Below, in pieces: positions 42,400 to 54,025 of a stretch of DNA of 64,000 bases. The notes beneath the pieces are model-generated. The model had not been told where the DNA came from. It saw only the letters and a list, made by a program, of their open reading frames with translations, and made no database searches. Origin of the DNA: Cladorhizidae sp. MBARI D1340-BT2 (Eukaryota > Porifera > Demospongiae > Poecilosclerida > Cladorhizidae); NCBI GenBank assembly GCA_028752905.1, contig JAQNBH010000007.1, positions 15,743,233 through 15,807,232 of the forward strand. Direction: 5' to 3'. A program made the translations under genes and the position numbers. How positions within the stretch are numbered: position 1 is the first letter of the stretch; the number at the start of each line of letters is the position of its first letter.

Positions 42400-43050
42400 A
42401 TTTAGATGAGAACTGCATCAGCTGGGTATTAGAGGGTAAGAAGAGAAGTGGAATAATTGTAGGGCTTGACGAGTGGGTTAGGATGGAAAGGTGTATTGCT
42501 GTTTGGAAAAGGTGTGGAGGGAGTAAGTGATGCAGTGATGGAGGAGGTGGGAGAGTGTGTTATGTCTTGGGTAGGGAAGTGGTGGCAGAGGAGAAAGGAA
42601 CTGTTGTATGGTGAGCTGAGGAATGATCTTGGGTCCCCTCCTTAGAAGCGGGACACTCTTAGCTATTGATTATTAATTAAGTACTGAAGATAATGTAGAG
42701 TGTTACATACTTTCACACTGTGCTATAGTGTATGTGGTGGTAGGTTCAGCAGTATAAAGATTAACGACAGGAGATGCATAATGTGCGATAGTGGAGCAGA
42801 GGAAGATGTGGGGCATTTCTTGGTGTGTGGGGGGAATTTCAGAGAGAACAGCTAGTGGATGATTGTAGGGGCTCGATAGTGGTTGGAGGAATACGGATGG
42901 GTATGGATGGGAAGGGCATTGCTGTTGAGTAAAGGTGTAGAATGAGTAAATAATGCAGAAATGGAGGAGGTGGGTGAGTGTGTTATGTCTTGGGTAGGGA
43001 AGTGGTGGCAGAGGAGGAAGGTATTTTGTATGGCTAACTAATGGATGAAC
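42400..43050 (+). pseudogene. LINE C-terminal fragment, partly duplicated
   Basis: Around 42770-42850 it reads INDRRCIMCDSGAEEDVGHF, LVCGGNF, the cysteine/histidine knuckle common at the end of several LINE polyproteins. Two direct copies of a following segment, each reading ECVMSWVGKWWQRRK, lie at about 42530-42610 and 42960-43020; the nucleotide repeat (tgttatgtcttgggtaggga) is nearly exact. The first copy lacks the knuckle in front, so one end was duplicated or two elements met. Several stops. Confidence 0.5.
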
Positions 43051-43194
43051 TTTGTTCCTCCCCCCCCCTCCCCTCTTTGAACAGCTGATGCTCCATTATT
43101 TATATTATTACTGTATTGCATATTGTTATTATAGTTTCTTTCCTTCCTGCACTTCCCTCCATATCTAACTAACTCCTGACCTTTCAGCACATTC

Positions 43195-44150
43195 ACAACA
43201 GGTGATCATAACAGGCACCTTCTCCTCACCTGTCCCTGCATCTTCTAGTATTCCTCAGGGATCTATAATAGGTCCTAGGTTCCTCTTTATCATTTATGTC
43301 AATGGTGTGTAACATGCCATTGACTGTTTCATTTGCTTATTCTCGACACCGTCCCATCAATTCTCATTCTGATTTTTTTCTCTTTCAGAACTGTATCACT
43401 GCTTGGCTTGCTTCCTAATCTCTCACACTAAATCTAATGAAGTCAAAATACATGCTTATTTCTTATAAATAATCTCTTCTTACTAAGTCTCTGCCACCTT
43501 GGTGTATCACTGGTTCTCCAATTCAGTTAGTTACTGAGTTCAAGTACTTGGGAATCCTCTTTTCTTTATCTCTATCCTGGACCAATCACATTTTTTACAT
43601 CTCTTCCTAGACCTGTGGTCTTCTTTACTGTCATTTCTACCGCTATTCTTTGCCTCTGCACTTCCCTTATCCATCCTCAACTGGAGCACTGTTCTTCCCT
43701 CTGGAACCCTCAATCATATTTAGTTTCATCTTGAGAGAATACAATACTTTGCATGTAGTCCTCACACTACTCTTCTCTTCTCACTAAGCTTCATCTTCCA
43801 TCTCTATCCTCCCAAACTTATCTTTTTCTTCAAACTTCTTCATAATAACCTTCTAGCCTCCCACAATGTCAACCTACTCCCTGCTACAACCTCCGATCCT
43901 TCCACACTTGTGATCGTTATCCTATACAGAACTCACATCTGCTTACCTCCTGTATATATATATATATATAGGTTCTGGAACTCTCTCCCCAATTATATTA
44001 AAGACTACTTGGACAATTTAAGTTAAAATTCCTTATCAGCGCTTTGACTTTAACCACTTCACTATAATCACCTCAGTATGTTCCTCCATGTATTTGTTTG
44101 ATTTCTTATCCTTTCTCCTTGATTATTGAGTAGGACCTTTCCCATAAAAA
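43195..44150 (+). pseudogene. CR1/L2-like LINE fragment: reverse transcriptase to 3' end
   Basis: Reads SSSIPQGSIIGPRFLFIIYV (43241-43305; RT motif PQGS..GP..F..Y), then CITGSPIQLVTEFKYLGILF and SLSLSWTNHI (43497-43590), IHPQLEHCSSLWNP near 43670-43715 and RFWNSLPNYIKDYL near 43970-44015. These are in the order of the CR1/L2 RT tail. It ends in a short A-rich repeat (ataaaaaataaaaaata) near 44150, as LINE 3' ends do. Stops and shifts are frequent, and the FADD catalytic region is degraded. Confidence 0.75.
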
Positions 44151-44357
44151 ATAAAAAATATTGTCAATAGCGTATATATTTTAGGCTGTAATTAGGGTTT
44201 CATTCATTCATTCATTAATATTTTACAGTACAAAATGTGAAGAATGTACTGAAGGTGTAATGGCAAGGTCTGCTGATAGCCTATTAAATTAAGTGACAAT
44301 AACAACATTAACATTAACAAGTACACTTATTTAATGGTTGACTTAAAGTTAGTTATG

Positions 44358-44640
44358 CTATATAGAGGAATGCAGACATTTACTGCAGGGGCATTGATAG
44401 TGGTAGGTACGTGAGTCAAATGGATAGAAGTTCTGATGGAAGTGTGTCCATATGAATTCGGTTATGTGCAATTTGATGGTGTTGAGGGAAGATCTCGGGT
44501 CGATTGGAGGAAGAGATTCCAAAGGCGAGGAATACCGATTAAAATAAAATTGTCTAGATGAATTAGTTGGTGCTGTATATATAGTGTGTTGAAGTTTGTA
44601 GCGAGAGGAAGACCTAGTAGAAGGAGACAAATGCAGTGGT
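44358..44640 (-). pseudogene. LINE C-terminal fragment, opposite orientation
   Basis: The minus-strand frame reads STRSSSRYKLQHTIYTAPTN, FNRYSSPLESLPPIDPRSSL, and THFHQNFYPFDSRTYHYQCP, CSKC. It matches the F..R....WNSLP.......SL..FK...  ...TFH..CPC..C tail of CR1/L2-like LINEs. Only the tail is present. Its orientation faces the fragment at 43195-44150. Confidence 0.55.
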
Positions 44641-45297
44641 GCTATAAGTATGCGGTGGCCTCAACCGTTATCAATAACTACCCTGTGCGGCTATTCCTGC
44701 ACGTGAGTCCTCATAAGGGATTCCCCTTATCAGAAGCTAATCAAGCGAAACCGCACCTACTTGCGATTAGCGGTTCATAATGGTGATAGGAATGTCTACT
44801 GGGCTGATCACCGCTAAGCTGAAAGTCTAGAGATCCAAGTGGTAGATGCTGAATAGCGCACGGAGTCTAGGTAATGAAACTAAGTGAGCTTGGCCGGTTG
44901 AAATCTACCTTGGACGTTCGAAAGATCTGGTAGTGAAATCATCTTGGTGTCAGATTGAAGATACGCTAGGGTCGGAAAGAAGCGTGTCGACTAGTTGCCC
45001 AAGTCGGAACTTCTTGGAATTATTTAGTGAGAAGGTGTCAGAAGTGCCTATATTCGTCACTGAGAGGCTCTCATTCAAACTCGGTCTTTTGGGAGAGGGC
45101 AGTTTTGCTGTTGGCTACAGATATTCAATACCCTGCGGTCCAAGTCATTACAATTCTTCCAGATAACCCCTCCCCCCCAAAAATAGAAGAGATGAGTCAG
45201 GTCAGTGATCCTTGAGAATGATATAGGGTAGAGCTAAATATACATTGACAAGGACAAGGAATTTGTGTTTTTCTAGACTAATTCTCCTTATCACGTA
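44641..45297. other. No gene recognised
   Basis: Unique DNA with short plus-strand frames at 44933-45215 of unknown character, ending just before the candidate exon. Confidence 0.4.
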
Positions 45298-45451
45298 ATG
45301 GACTCTGAAGTGGGTTGCATTCAGGAGGCACTGGCACAGTTTTACTCATTCTTTGGGACCATGCAGAGCCTGAAGAATGATATCGAGATGTTGGGCTACT
45401 TGGATGACATCACCAGGAACAGGATAATGTACCAGCTTGACAACATTGAAA
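45298..45451 (+). CDS. Candidate first coding exon, unknown protein
   Basis: ATG at 45298 opens 51 codons plus one base, ending at a perfect donor A/GTAAGT (45451/45452). The encoded piece (CIQEALAQFYSFFGTMQSLK, NDIEMLGYLDDITRNRIMYQ, LDNIES) has helical, amphipathic character unlike the nearby repeats. I do not recognise it and could not find the next exon. Confidence 0.4.
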
Positions 45452-45694
45452 GTAAGTTCGTAAATGACCATCAAAACCCCACAAGCATGGTGAGATTTAA
45501 ATTTGAGGTAATATTCCCCGTGTTTTCACAAAGTACTTATTTTACAATTTTCGGAGTGTGAAACCGAATCAGAAAGTGAATACACTATTTCTATGTTAGC
45601 TTTGAAAGTGGCCAAACTATTTTGAGAAGGCTCCTGTGAGTGTAGTGTTGATATGAACTAGGAAGTTTGCACAGGACACAAAGCATTTATGCAA

Positions 45695-45885
45695 TTAATG
45701 ATCACTACCGGTTGGGGTGGCATTATTTAGAGGTACTGTTTTCTGGATGTGCGTAATATAGCCTTTAAATTCGTGCTAGGCGTAAATGATCTTTGCAGGT
45801 TGGGGTGGCATTATTTAGAGGTTCTGTTTCTGAATGTGCGTAATTTAGCCTTTTAAATTCGTGCTAGGCATAAATCCTCGTAGCT
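45695..45885. repeat. About 95-base tandem duplication
   Basis: Two copies of a block with gttggggtggcattatttag, a gtgcgtaat...agcctttaaa segment and attcgtgctagg, diverged by a few changes. Confidence 0.9.
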
Positions 45886-45954
45886 AAATGTTGGAAATTT
45901 TATCCAATACAACTTGCCTTGTACGAGTTTCTGCCACGTCAAGAGTTCGCTAGT

Positions 45955-46115
45955 GTATGTCATGTGACTGCTTTGCCCATGTGACTTTTTACATGCCAGC
46001 ATATCACGTGGCTTCACTCTCTATTAGATTCAAAGTGGAAGCCTTCCCCCCCTCTCCCCCCCCCTCCCCAATATTCACGTGACTTCATTTACATGTGTAT
46101 GCATCACATGATCTA
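45955..46115. promoter_or_regulatory. Cluster of E-box-like CACGTG/CATGTG sites
   Basis: Within 160 bases: gtcatgtgac, catgtgac, atcacgtgg, ttcacgtgac and atcacatgat. Two contain the palindromic CACGTG core with a flanking TCAC/GTGAC context used by bHLH-zip factors (USF, MITF/TFEB). No start site or gene is tied to it, so function is speculative. Confidence 0.25.
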
Positions 46116-46164
46116 CCTCGCATATTCGTGTGTTCGTATATCCCACACCATGATGAAGGGGGCG

Positions 46165-46345
46165 AGTAGGTGAGGGTGCATGGGCGGAGTTATCACTGGG
46201 TTCATTCTCACCAGGTGAGGGTGCATGGGCGGAGTTATCACTGGGTTCATTCTCACCAGGTGAGGGTGCATGGGCGGAGTTATCACTGGGTTCATTCTCA
46301 CCAGGTGAGGGTGCATGGGCGGAGTTATCAGTTCATTCTCACCGT
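46165..46345. repeat. 45-base minisatellite, four units
   Basis: Unit begins gtgagggtgcatgggcggag and ends GTTCATTCTCACCAG. The last unit is shortened. Confidence 0.95.
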
Positions 46346-46518
46346 GATGTGTCGACACGTCAAGAGACAAGAGTGGGGAGCAATGGGGGTTCAAAGTTCA
46401 ACTGCTAGGTTCTTCGGCACAATGTTAGGACGGGGGACTTTTAAACTCTTGTCAGGGTTTTTTATTTGAGGAGGGGGCCAAAACAGGTTTTGTTATATAT
46501 AGGGTCGATCCAATGGAG

Positions 46519-46581
46519 AAAAGCTCACCAAATGCCCCGGAAAGAGTATTATACTCTTTCTGAAGCTTTTGGTGAGCTTTT
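46519..46581. other. Strong two-part palindrome
   Basis: The outer arm AAAAGCTCACCAAA (46519-46532) pairs perfectly with 46568-46581, and the inner arm GAAAGAGTAT (46540-46549) with 46551-46560, separated by seven-base bulges. It could be a small foldback remnant or a stable RNA hairpin. No transcript evidence. Confidence 0.7.
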
Positions 46582-46893
46582 ATATACAATGGGATTGTGC
46601 TGAAAATTTCTAAATCAACCTTAGGATCTATAGTTCCTATTTCCAAGGGAGGGGGACCAGATCCAAGGTGGTGCCAAATGCTATCTCGCTCCGTCCCTCC
46701 GGAAAGAGACCATGTCTATGTGTTTCACTCGGTGTTGTGTGCAAGTGCTAATTACTGATAAACACGCGTCAGTACCCGCACATGCTCAAACTCGGACAGC
46801 ATTCCGAAAGAAATGTAGGCACACCTTTTGTGATGAATACCAAGTCATTTAAATCTTTATTATTTTATTATTGTTGTTTTTATTATTGTTGTT

Positions 46894-47077
<184 letters not shown>

Positions 47078-47517
47078 GCACATGCCCAGTAGACTGCTGT
47101 CTTGATTTGAAAAGGGTACAGGCAGTATCATTATAATGATCAATGATGGTACTGCTTGCTCAGACTTTTGTCCCCCCCCCCCCTTCCCCCCCCCCCCTTC
47201 CTTCTTCCAAGCATGTTTGCGCTGTTTCTGGAAGCTCTTCTGCAGAGGAAAACTGCACTGGCATCTGTGCCCACTATAAACCACTCTGAGTCCCTTCTGG
47301 TGAGAAAGGAGCTAGTGTGGATTTAATTGCTGTAATTTCCTTTTAGGCAAACATAGATTGGTGTTGTTGGTTTTTGTCTCAAGTTGGATTTGAGTAGCTC
47401 CTTGTATTTGCATTCTGAATGGGTCATTCCTGTGCATGGGAGAAGTGGTAGCTAAGAATGAGCATTGAGTCAGGCTTGGAAGGCTAAGACTTGGAGAAAT
47501 GTGACTGTACACAGTGT
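47078..47517. other. No gene recognised
   Basis: Has C runs at 47173-47199. Leads directly into the 50-base array. Confidence 0.45.
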
Positions 47518-49770
47518 TGAGCAGTGTCTTTAGATGTCAGCATGCTTGTGTTGTTCTCTGGGGTGGTTGAACAGTCTCTTTAGATGTCAGCATGCTTGTG
47601 TTGTTCTCTGGGGTGGTTGAGCAGTCTCTTTAGATGTCAGCATGCTTGTGTTGTTCTCTGGGGTGGTTGAACAGTCTCTTTAGATGTCAGCATGCTTGTG
47701 TTGTTCTCTGGGGTGGTTGAGCAGTCTCTTTAGATGTCAGCATGCTTGTGTTGTTCTCTGGGGTCGTTGAGCAGTCTCTTTAGATGTCAGCATGCTTGTG
47801 TTGTTCTCTGGGGTGGTTGAACAGTCTCTTTAGATGTCAGCATGCTTGTGATGTTCTCTGGGGTGGTTGAGCAGTCTCTTTAGATGTCAGCATGCTTGTG
47901 TTGTTCTCTGGGGTGGTTGAACAGTCTCTTTAGATGTCAGCATGCTTGTGATGTTCTCTGGGGTGGTTGAACAGTCTCTTTAGATGTCAGCATGCTTGTG
48001 TTGTTCTCTGGGGTGGTTGAGCAGTCTCTTTAGATGTCAGCATGTTTGTGTTGTTCTCAGGGGTGATTAAACAGTCTCTTTAGATGTCAGCATGCTTGTG
48101 TTGTTCTCTGGGGTGGTTGAGCAGTCTCTTTAGATGTCAGCATGCTTGTGTTGTTCTCTGGGGTGGTTGAGCAGTCTCTTTAGATGTCAGCATGCTTGTG
48201 TTGTTCTCTGGGGTGGTTGAACAGTCTCTTTAGATGTCAGCATGCTTGTGATGTTCTCTGGGGTGGTTGAGCAGTCTCTTTAGATGTCAGCATGCTTGTG
48301 TTGTTCTCTGGGGTGGTTGAACAGTCTCTTTAGATGTCAGCATGCTTGTGATGTTCTCTGGGGTGGTTGAGCAGTCTCTTTAGATGTCAGCATGCTTGTG
48401 TTGTTCTCTGTGGTGGTTGAACAGTCTCTTTAGATGTCAGCATGCTTGTGTTGTTCTCTGAGGTGGTTGAACAGTCTCTTTAGATGTCAGCATGCTTGTG
48501 TTGTTCTCTGGGGTGGTTGAGCAGTCTCTTTAGATGTCAGCATGCTTGTGTTGTTCTCTGGGGTGGTTGAACAGTCTCTTTAGATGTCAGCATGCTTGTG
48601 TTGTTCTCTGGTGGTTGAGCAGTCTCTTTAGATGTCAGCATGCTTGTGTTGTTCTCTGGGGTGGTTGAGCAGTCTCTTTAGATGTCAGCATGCTTGTGTT
48701 GTTCTCTGGGGTGGTTGAACAGTCTCTTTAGATGTCAGCATGCTTGTGTTGTTCTCTGGGGTGGTTGAACAGTCTCTTTAGATGTCAGCATGCTTGTGTT
48801 GTTCTCTGGGGTGGTTGAACAGTCTCTTTAGATGTCAGCATGCTTGTGTTGTTCTCTGGGGTGGTTGAGCAGTCTCTTTAGATGTCAGCATGCTTACATG
48901 TATGTTGTTCTCTGGGGTGGTTTGACAGTCTCTTTAGATGCCAGCATGCTTGTGTTGTTGTCTGGGGTGGTTGAGCAGTCTCTTTAGATGTCAGCATGCT
49001 TGTGTTGTTCTCTGGGGTGGTTGAACAGTCTCTTTAGATGTCAGCATGCTTGTGTTGTTCTCTGGGGTGGTTGAGCAGTCTCTTTAGATGTCAGCATGCT
49101 TGTGTTGTTCTCTGGGGTGGTTGAGCAGTCTCTTTAGATGTCAGCATGCTTGTGTTGTTCTCTGGGGTGGTTGAGCAGTCTCTTTAGATGTCAGCATGCT
49201 TGTGTTGTTCTCTGGGGTGGTTGAACAGTCTCTTTAGATGTCAGCATGCTTGTGTTGTTCTCTGGGGTGGTTGAACAGTCTATTTAGATGTCAGCATGCT
49301 TGTGTTGTTCTCAGGGGTGGTTGAGCAGTCTCTTTAGATGTCAGCATGCTTGTGTTGTTCTCTGGGGTGGTTGAGCAGTCTCTTTAGATGTCAGCATGCT
49401 TGTGTTGTTCTCTGGGGTGGTTGAACAGTCTATTTAGATGTCAGCATGCTTGTGTTGTTCTCTGGGGTGGTTGAACAGTCTCTTTAGATGTCAGCATGCT
49501 TGTGTTGTTCTCTGGGGTGGTTGAACAGTCTCTTTAGATGTCAGCATGCTTGTGTTGTTCTCTGGGGTGGTTGAACAGTCTCTTTAGATGTCAGCATGCT
49601 TGTGTTGTTCTCTGGGGTGGTTGAGCAGTCTCTTTAGATGTCAGCATGCTTGTGTTGTTCTCTGGGGTGGTTTGACAGTCTCTTTAGATGTCAGCATGCT
49701 TGTGTTGTTCTCTGGGGTGGTTTGACAGTCTCTTTAGATGTCAGCATGCTTGTGTTGTTCTCTGGGGTGC
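47518..49770. repeat. 50-base minisatellite, about 45 units
   Basis: Unit begins cagtctctttagatgtcagc and continues ATGCTTGTGTTGTTCTCTGG and GGTGGTTGA with an A/G alternative before the next unit. Units are very uniform. One near 48893 has a nine-base insertion (acatgtatg), one near 48608 is shortened by two bases. There is no spacer variation, so it is not a CRISPR array. Confidence 0.97.
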
Positions 49771-50682
49771 TGGTGCTGCCTCCACCTGTTCAGATAGCGA
49801 TATCAAGCCAGCTGGCTCGTCAGAATTAGTTGTAGCCGCCTGGCCAGTCGTTCTCTCTCTTACTCGTGCCTGACTAACATGTCCAGGTCATGCTCATACA
49901 GTACATAAGCTAACAACTAGAGCTGTGTTTGAATTGGTATGGAGATGTACATGTACTGTGTGTCTGGCCAACCACCTTGTTCTCGTATCAGTCATGATTT
50001 TTCTGTGCATCTAATCTACATGTCTGTAGCCATGCCTACACATGTGTAGACCATTGGCACTACTACAGTCTGGTTGTAGTACCAAAATGTATGAATGGTG
50101 ACTAATGTTGCCCATTTTCCTAGGACAGTTCCCAATACGTCTCTACTCCTTGTTCCAGCCTTAGCCCTACCCCTAGTCTCCTAGCCACAGAACAACCCGA
50201 TCCCTGGCCCTAGCCCTAAATTCCCCATAGCCTTAGAATGGGCCTGGTGCTGATTCCTCAGGGGTCCATGGCGTCTAGTCGACCTCACCAGGCGTGTCGT
50301 GGGATTCGTCCTAGGGCATCCTGGTATGTGCCCGGTAAGGTCCCAGGAGAGGGTGTGTCAGGACTGGTCGTGGGTGGAGCATACAGCGCAGCCAGTGTTG
50401 TGTTCGCAGTTGAAGGTTGCAGTTGAAGGGTGCTTGGAACTTGTACACGGAACAACCATTGTGGGCCACTAGAGGGATGCATTGCTATGGAAACGTTCTT
50501 CCTAGGTACATACTCTCTGCCAGATAGTTGGGGGGAAGTGAATGCACGCGTGCACATCTACACAACAGGTCAGACCAAACAGACTTGGTACGGAATAGTT
50601 TTAATTTTGAGTGGATGTGTGTGTGTGTGTGTGTGTTAGTTGAGGGGAATTTGATTGTTAGCACTCTTTGATGCGCTGCTTG
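49771..50682. other. No confident gene; CCCTA-like and GT tracts
   Basis: At 50158-50235 several ccctagcc/ccctaccc-type words occur, related in composition to the GGGCTA tracts near 34 kb. A (GT)n run lies at about 50615-50637. A 90-codon minus-strand frame (50285-50557) has no known domain. Confidence 0.4.
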
Positions 50683-50780
50683 GAGCAGGAGGTCCGGATG
50701 CAAGCAGGGGTCCGGATGCAAGCAGGGGGTCCGGATGCAAGCAGGGGGTCCGGATGCAAGCAGGGGGTCTGGATGCAAGA
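50683..50780. repeat. 18-19-base minisatellite, five units
   Basis: Unit gtccggatgcaagcaggg(g). Confidence 0.92.
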
Positions 50781-53159
50781 GGATCCTTTCCCTGTCCTGC
50801 CTCATTTGGATGCGTGTGTTTGTTGATGGTCCTTTTGGTTGAGAGGTCATCGACATTTCTTACCTGTAGCTGGGGCCACTGAGCCAGGTATTGGAAGCAT
50901 GTGCTAGTAGTAGCCTTGGAAGGGATTAGTGGGGAGGGGAGGGGGAGTGAGAGGGGAGGAGAGGAGAGGGGAGGAGGGGGAGGGGTGATGTTTTGTTGCC
51001 GCTGATGTTATTCTCTGATTTTCAAATGCTATTTGGAGCACTTCCTGATGACCTCACTATTAGTGTGCTTCTTCAAGGGAAGCCGTTTCCAAGCATAGCA
51101 CTGTGGAGTGCAAAGTGTATCAGACTGGTGATTGTGATGGGAAAGTTTGTATCACCACTCACTCACGTGGGGGGTCTGTGGATGTGTCTGCATTCACCGT
51201 TCGCTCGGCCCCTAGCGTATGAACAGGCCGCCTCCCTTAAATATAGCTGACGTGTGTAAATTGGAAAGGGTCGTCCTGTGAAGAGGATACAGTAGCCGGA
51301 GAAAAGGGCTGGCAGGTTCGAAGATTGAGGAAAGCAATCTGGCTGCAAGGAGTGCAAGTTGTGAGAATGGGCTGCATGGTTAATGGCTGCCAGGGAAAAG
51401 GAGCTGGAGTTTCATTGTGGCACAGCTGCTCAATTCCTCGCCATGGAGGTGGGTACAGCATTTGTCCTGAGGGTGTGGAAACGATATCAAGCTTGGCAAG
51501 GTGGACGTGTAAGTGCTTCGGTGCACTGCCACTCCTCGTAAGTGCTGCTCTCTCAGACAGTGAGTGCAGGCTACATAGTGGTCTCCAGAGGAAGGAGAAC
51601 TGACTACACCAGCGGAGGAGACATGTGCTAATGCTAATGGCTGGAGAGAAAAGTATCTAAAACAGAATGTCTGTAGTTCTTGTCTGGTTCTGCATGGAAC
51701 TCTCTTCGGTACTTGACATCACTTCCAGTCAGCAAGCACTGGCTGATGACCTCACTCCTAGTGTGCTTCCCATCTTCAGAGGAAGCTGCTTCCCATGTAG
51801 CCCTAGAAAAACCCTCCTCTCTCAGCCCTTCCTGTTCTCTATCAGAACCTGCCAGCCCATTATGTTGCAGGGCATCAGGTTGTGTAACCTTGCATCAGTT
51901 GGTGTAAGGAATATGAAAAATTAATACAATTCTCGGCTAATCCTCCGCATTACATCGTGATGACATCAGGACCAGGACAGTGGGTAAATGCCTAGAGCAA
52001 TGCAATCTTAACAACACTAGGATTTAGTGCATGCACAACTAGGGACATGAGCCAGGAGGCTTGGCGGGGTGCTTCAGCTCCCCACACGAGGGACATGAGC
52101 CAGGAGGCTTGGCGAGGTGCTTCAGCTCCCCGCACTTTGCTTTGGTGATGTAAGCGTCTGTATTGTGTTCTGATGTGGGGTGAAGTATCCCCCCCCCCCC
52201 CCCCCCCCCGCCCCCTGTCTGGAAGGGACCCTGGTCACCCACCATTGTGCTCCCTGGAGCCCTGATGTTTGGATCTTGCATTTTTCTCTTCTTAATAATC
52301 GAGGTCATACCCCGGCTGCCTCTGCCCTCATCCTACACTGCCTCCAATCTCTCTCTCTCTGTCACCCTCCAACATCATCCTCTTCTTCACCCTTCTCTCA
52401 AACCCTCTTCCTTACATCAGCCTTACTCACTACTTCCTTCATTCCTTTCCTTCATCATTCTTCCCTGCCCTCCCCTCCCCTCCACCCTCTCCTCATCCTC
52501 TCCTCATCCTCCCCCCTCACCTCATGTTATTCCTTGCTAGTGTTGTGCACACAAGGAACACAGAACACTTGGTTCTTGCCATTCACACATGCCTCAGCTT
52601 CAGCCTACCAACTGCATAGCTTCCTCTAAGACCTAGCGCCATTCATCGTAGCACTGGCCAAGCTGCTGCCATGCTTCTGATCCCCATTGAGCTCTTGCTG
52701 GACTAATGTACACATGGCATTGGAAAATGTTACTCAGCCCCCCCGGGGAGGGGGCTCGACGAGTGTTGGATTAATTTGTAGATATTCTTGTTAAGCAGGC
52801 TTCAAGCTCGTTTACACTCTTGTTCACTAATAGACTCTATAGAGTGCTAGTCCCCTGTTCTGTGGCTGTCACTGGGTCAAGTACACTGGGTGTAAGATGG
52901 AAAGAAACAAATGTGTTCTTGTCTCTCCTTTGAAGTACACGTGTTTTCATGTGCGACCAAACGGCAAGCATGTTTAACATTTAGGGGCTGCACGATTAGG
53001 CCGTCGATGAACGATCGCTTGGAGAAATGCCAGGGCACTTTCCAAACATACTCGCCAGCTTTCAAATTCATCACTCAAGTCATTGTTGACTCAAGTGTTT
53101 TTTCCCCCCTCCACTTGTGCTTGTCCAGAGCGTCAAACAAAATGGTGCATTCTGTTTAA
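50781..53159. other. Mostly unique DNA with two small duplications, no gene recognised
   Basis: A block at 51021-51110 (gatgacctcactattagtgt, then gcttc...ggaagc) recurs diverged at 51733-51820, so a dispersed repeat or old duplication is present. A two-copy 52-base tandem lies at 52030-52135 and a C run at 52189-52209. CT-rich DNA fills 52330-52510. Frames at 51325-51603 and 52877-53159 were not identified. Confidence 0.4.
52030..52135. repeat. 52-base tandem duplication
   Basis: Two copies of agggacatgagccaggaggc followed by TTGGCG and GGTGCTTCAGCTCCCC. Confidence 0.9.
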
Positions 53160-53310
53160 TGTTGCGTTCTTGTTGTTGTGTTCTTGTTGTGTTCTTGTTG
53201 TTGTGTTCTTGTTGTTGTGTTCTTGTTGTTGTGTTCTTGTTGTGTTCTTGTTGTTGTGTTCTTGTTGTTGTGTTCTTGTTGTTGTGTTCTTGTTGTTGTT
53301 GTGTTCACTG
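53160..53310. repeat. Short-period GTT-rich minisatellite
   Basis: Repeats of gttcttgttgttgt with occasional shortened units (gttcttgtt). Confidence 0.93.
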
Positions 53311-53844
53311 GCAACTGTCATTGTATTTGCATACTCCATAGCAATGGTGTGCTTTATTTGGTATATTAAGTGCATGTAAAGTGCATGTATTAAATTTAGC
53401 ACTAAGGCTTACATAGTGTACGTTGCCATGACGACTTGGCTGGGATTCACTTAAAATGCTTATCAAGGTGTACTTGCTATGTTCCTGAATGGTAAATAAC
53501 AATGTCCTGTGTTGAAGCCAGAAGTCCCCCAATGCATGGAGGTCAGCACAAGCCATTGACGCTCAGGGTGCACTGATTCACTGCTCTCTCTCTCTCTTCC
53601 AGCACACTGGAATCCACAAAGGATGTGTAATTGTGTGAACCACGTAGCTATCGAGCAGCACAGCAGAGTGGTGGGGGTGGCCTGGCTTGGCCGAGAGCAA
53701 GGGGAATCTTTGGCATCACTTGCTAGGCCTGATCAGCAGAGTTTTAGTCTCCTTCAAGTTCATCCATCAGCTAGTGTTGGTTGCTTGCTTGGTTGTTACG
53801 CTTGTCCCTCCCAAAGTGGTGCGTGATTTGCCTTGACAACACTC

Positions 53845-54025
53845 ATGGCTCGAGCAAGGGCTAGGACAAGGGCTAGGACAAGGGCTAAGACAAGGGTTGT
53901 GCCAGGACAAGGGTTGGGTCAGGACAAGGGATGGGCCAGGACAAGGGTTGGGTCAGGACAAGGGCGACGACAAGGTTAGGACAAGGGCTAAGTTAGGACA
54001 ATGGCTAGGGCCAGGACTAGAACTA
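53845..54025. repeat. Degenerate aggacaagggct minisatellite
   Basis: About 13 imperfect units of aggacaagggctag with variants agggttgg and aagacaagg. Confidence 0.85.

Noticed and set aside
47518..49770. Possible CRISPR array (regular 50-base period)
   Set aside because: No variable spacers: the whole 50-base unit is repeated. The sequence is eukaryotic and no cas genes are present.
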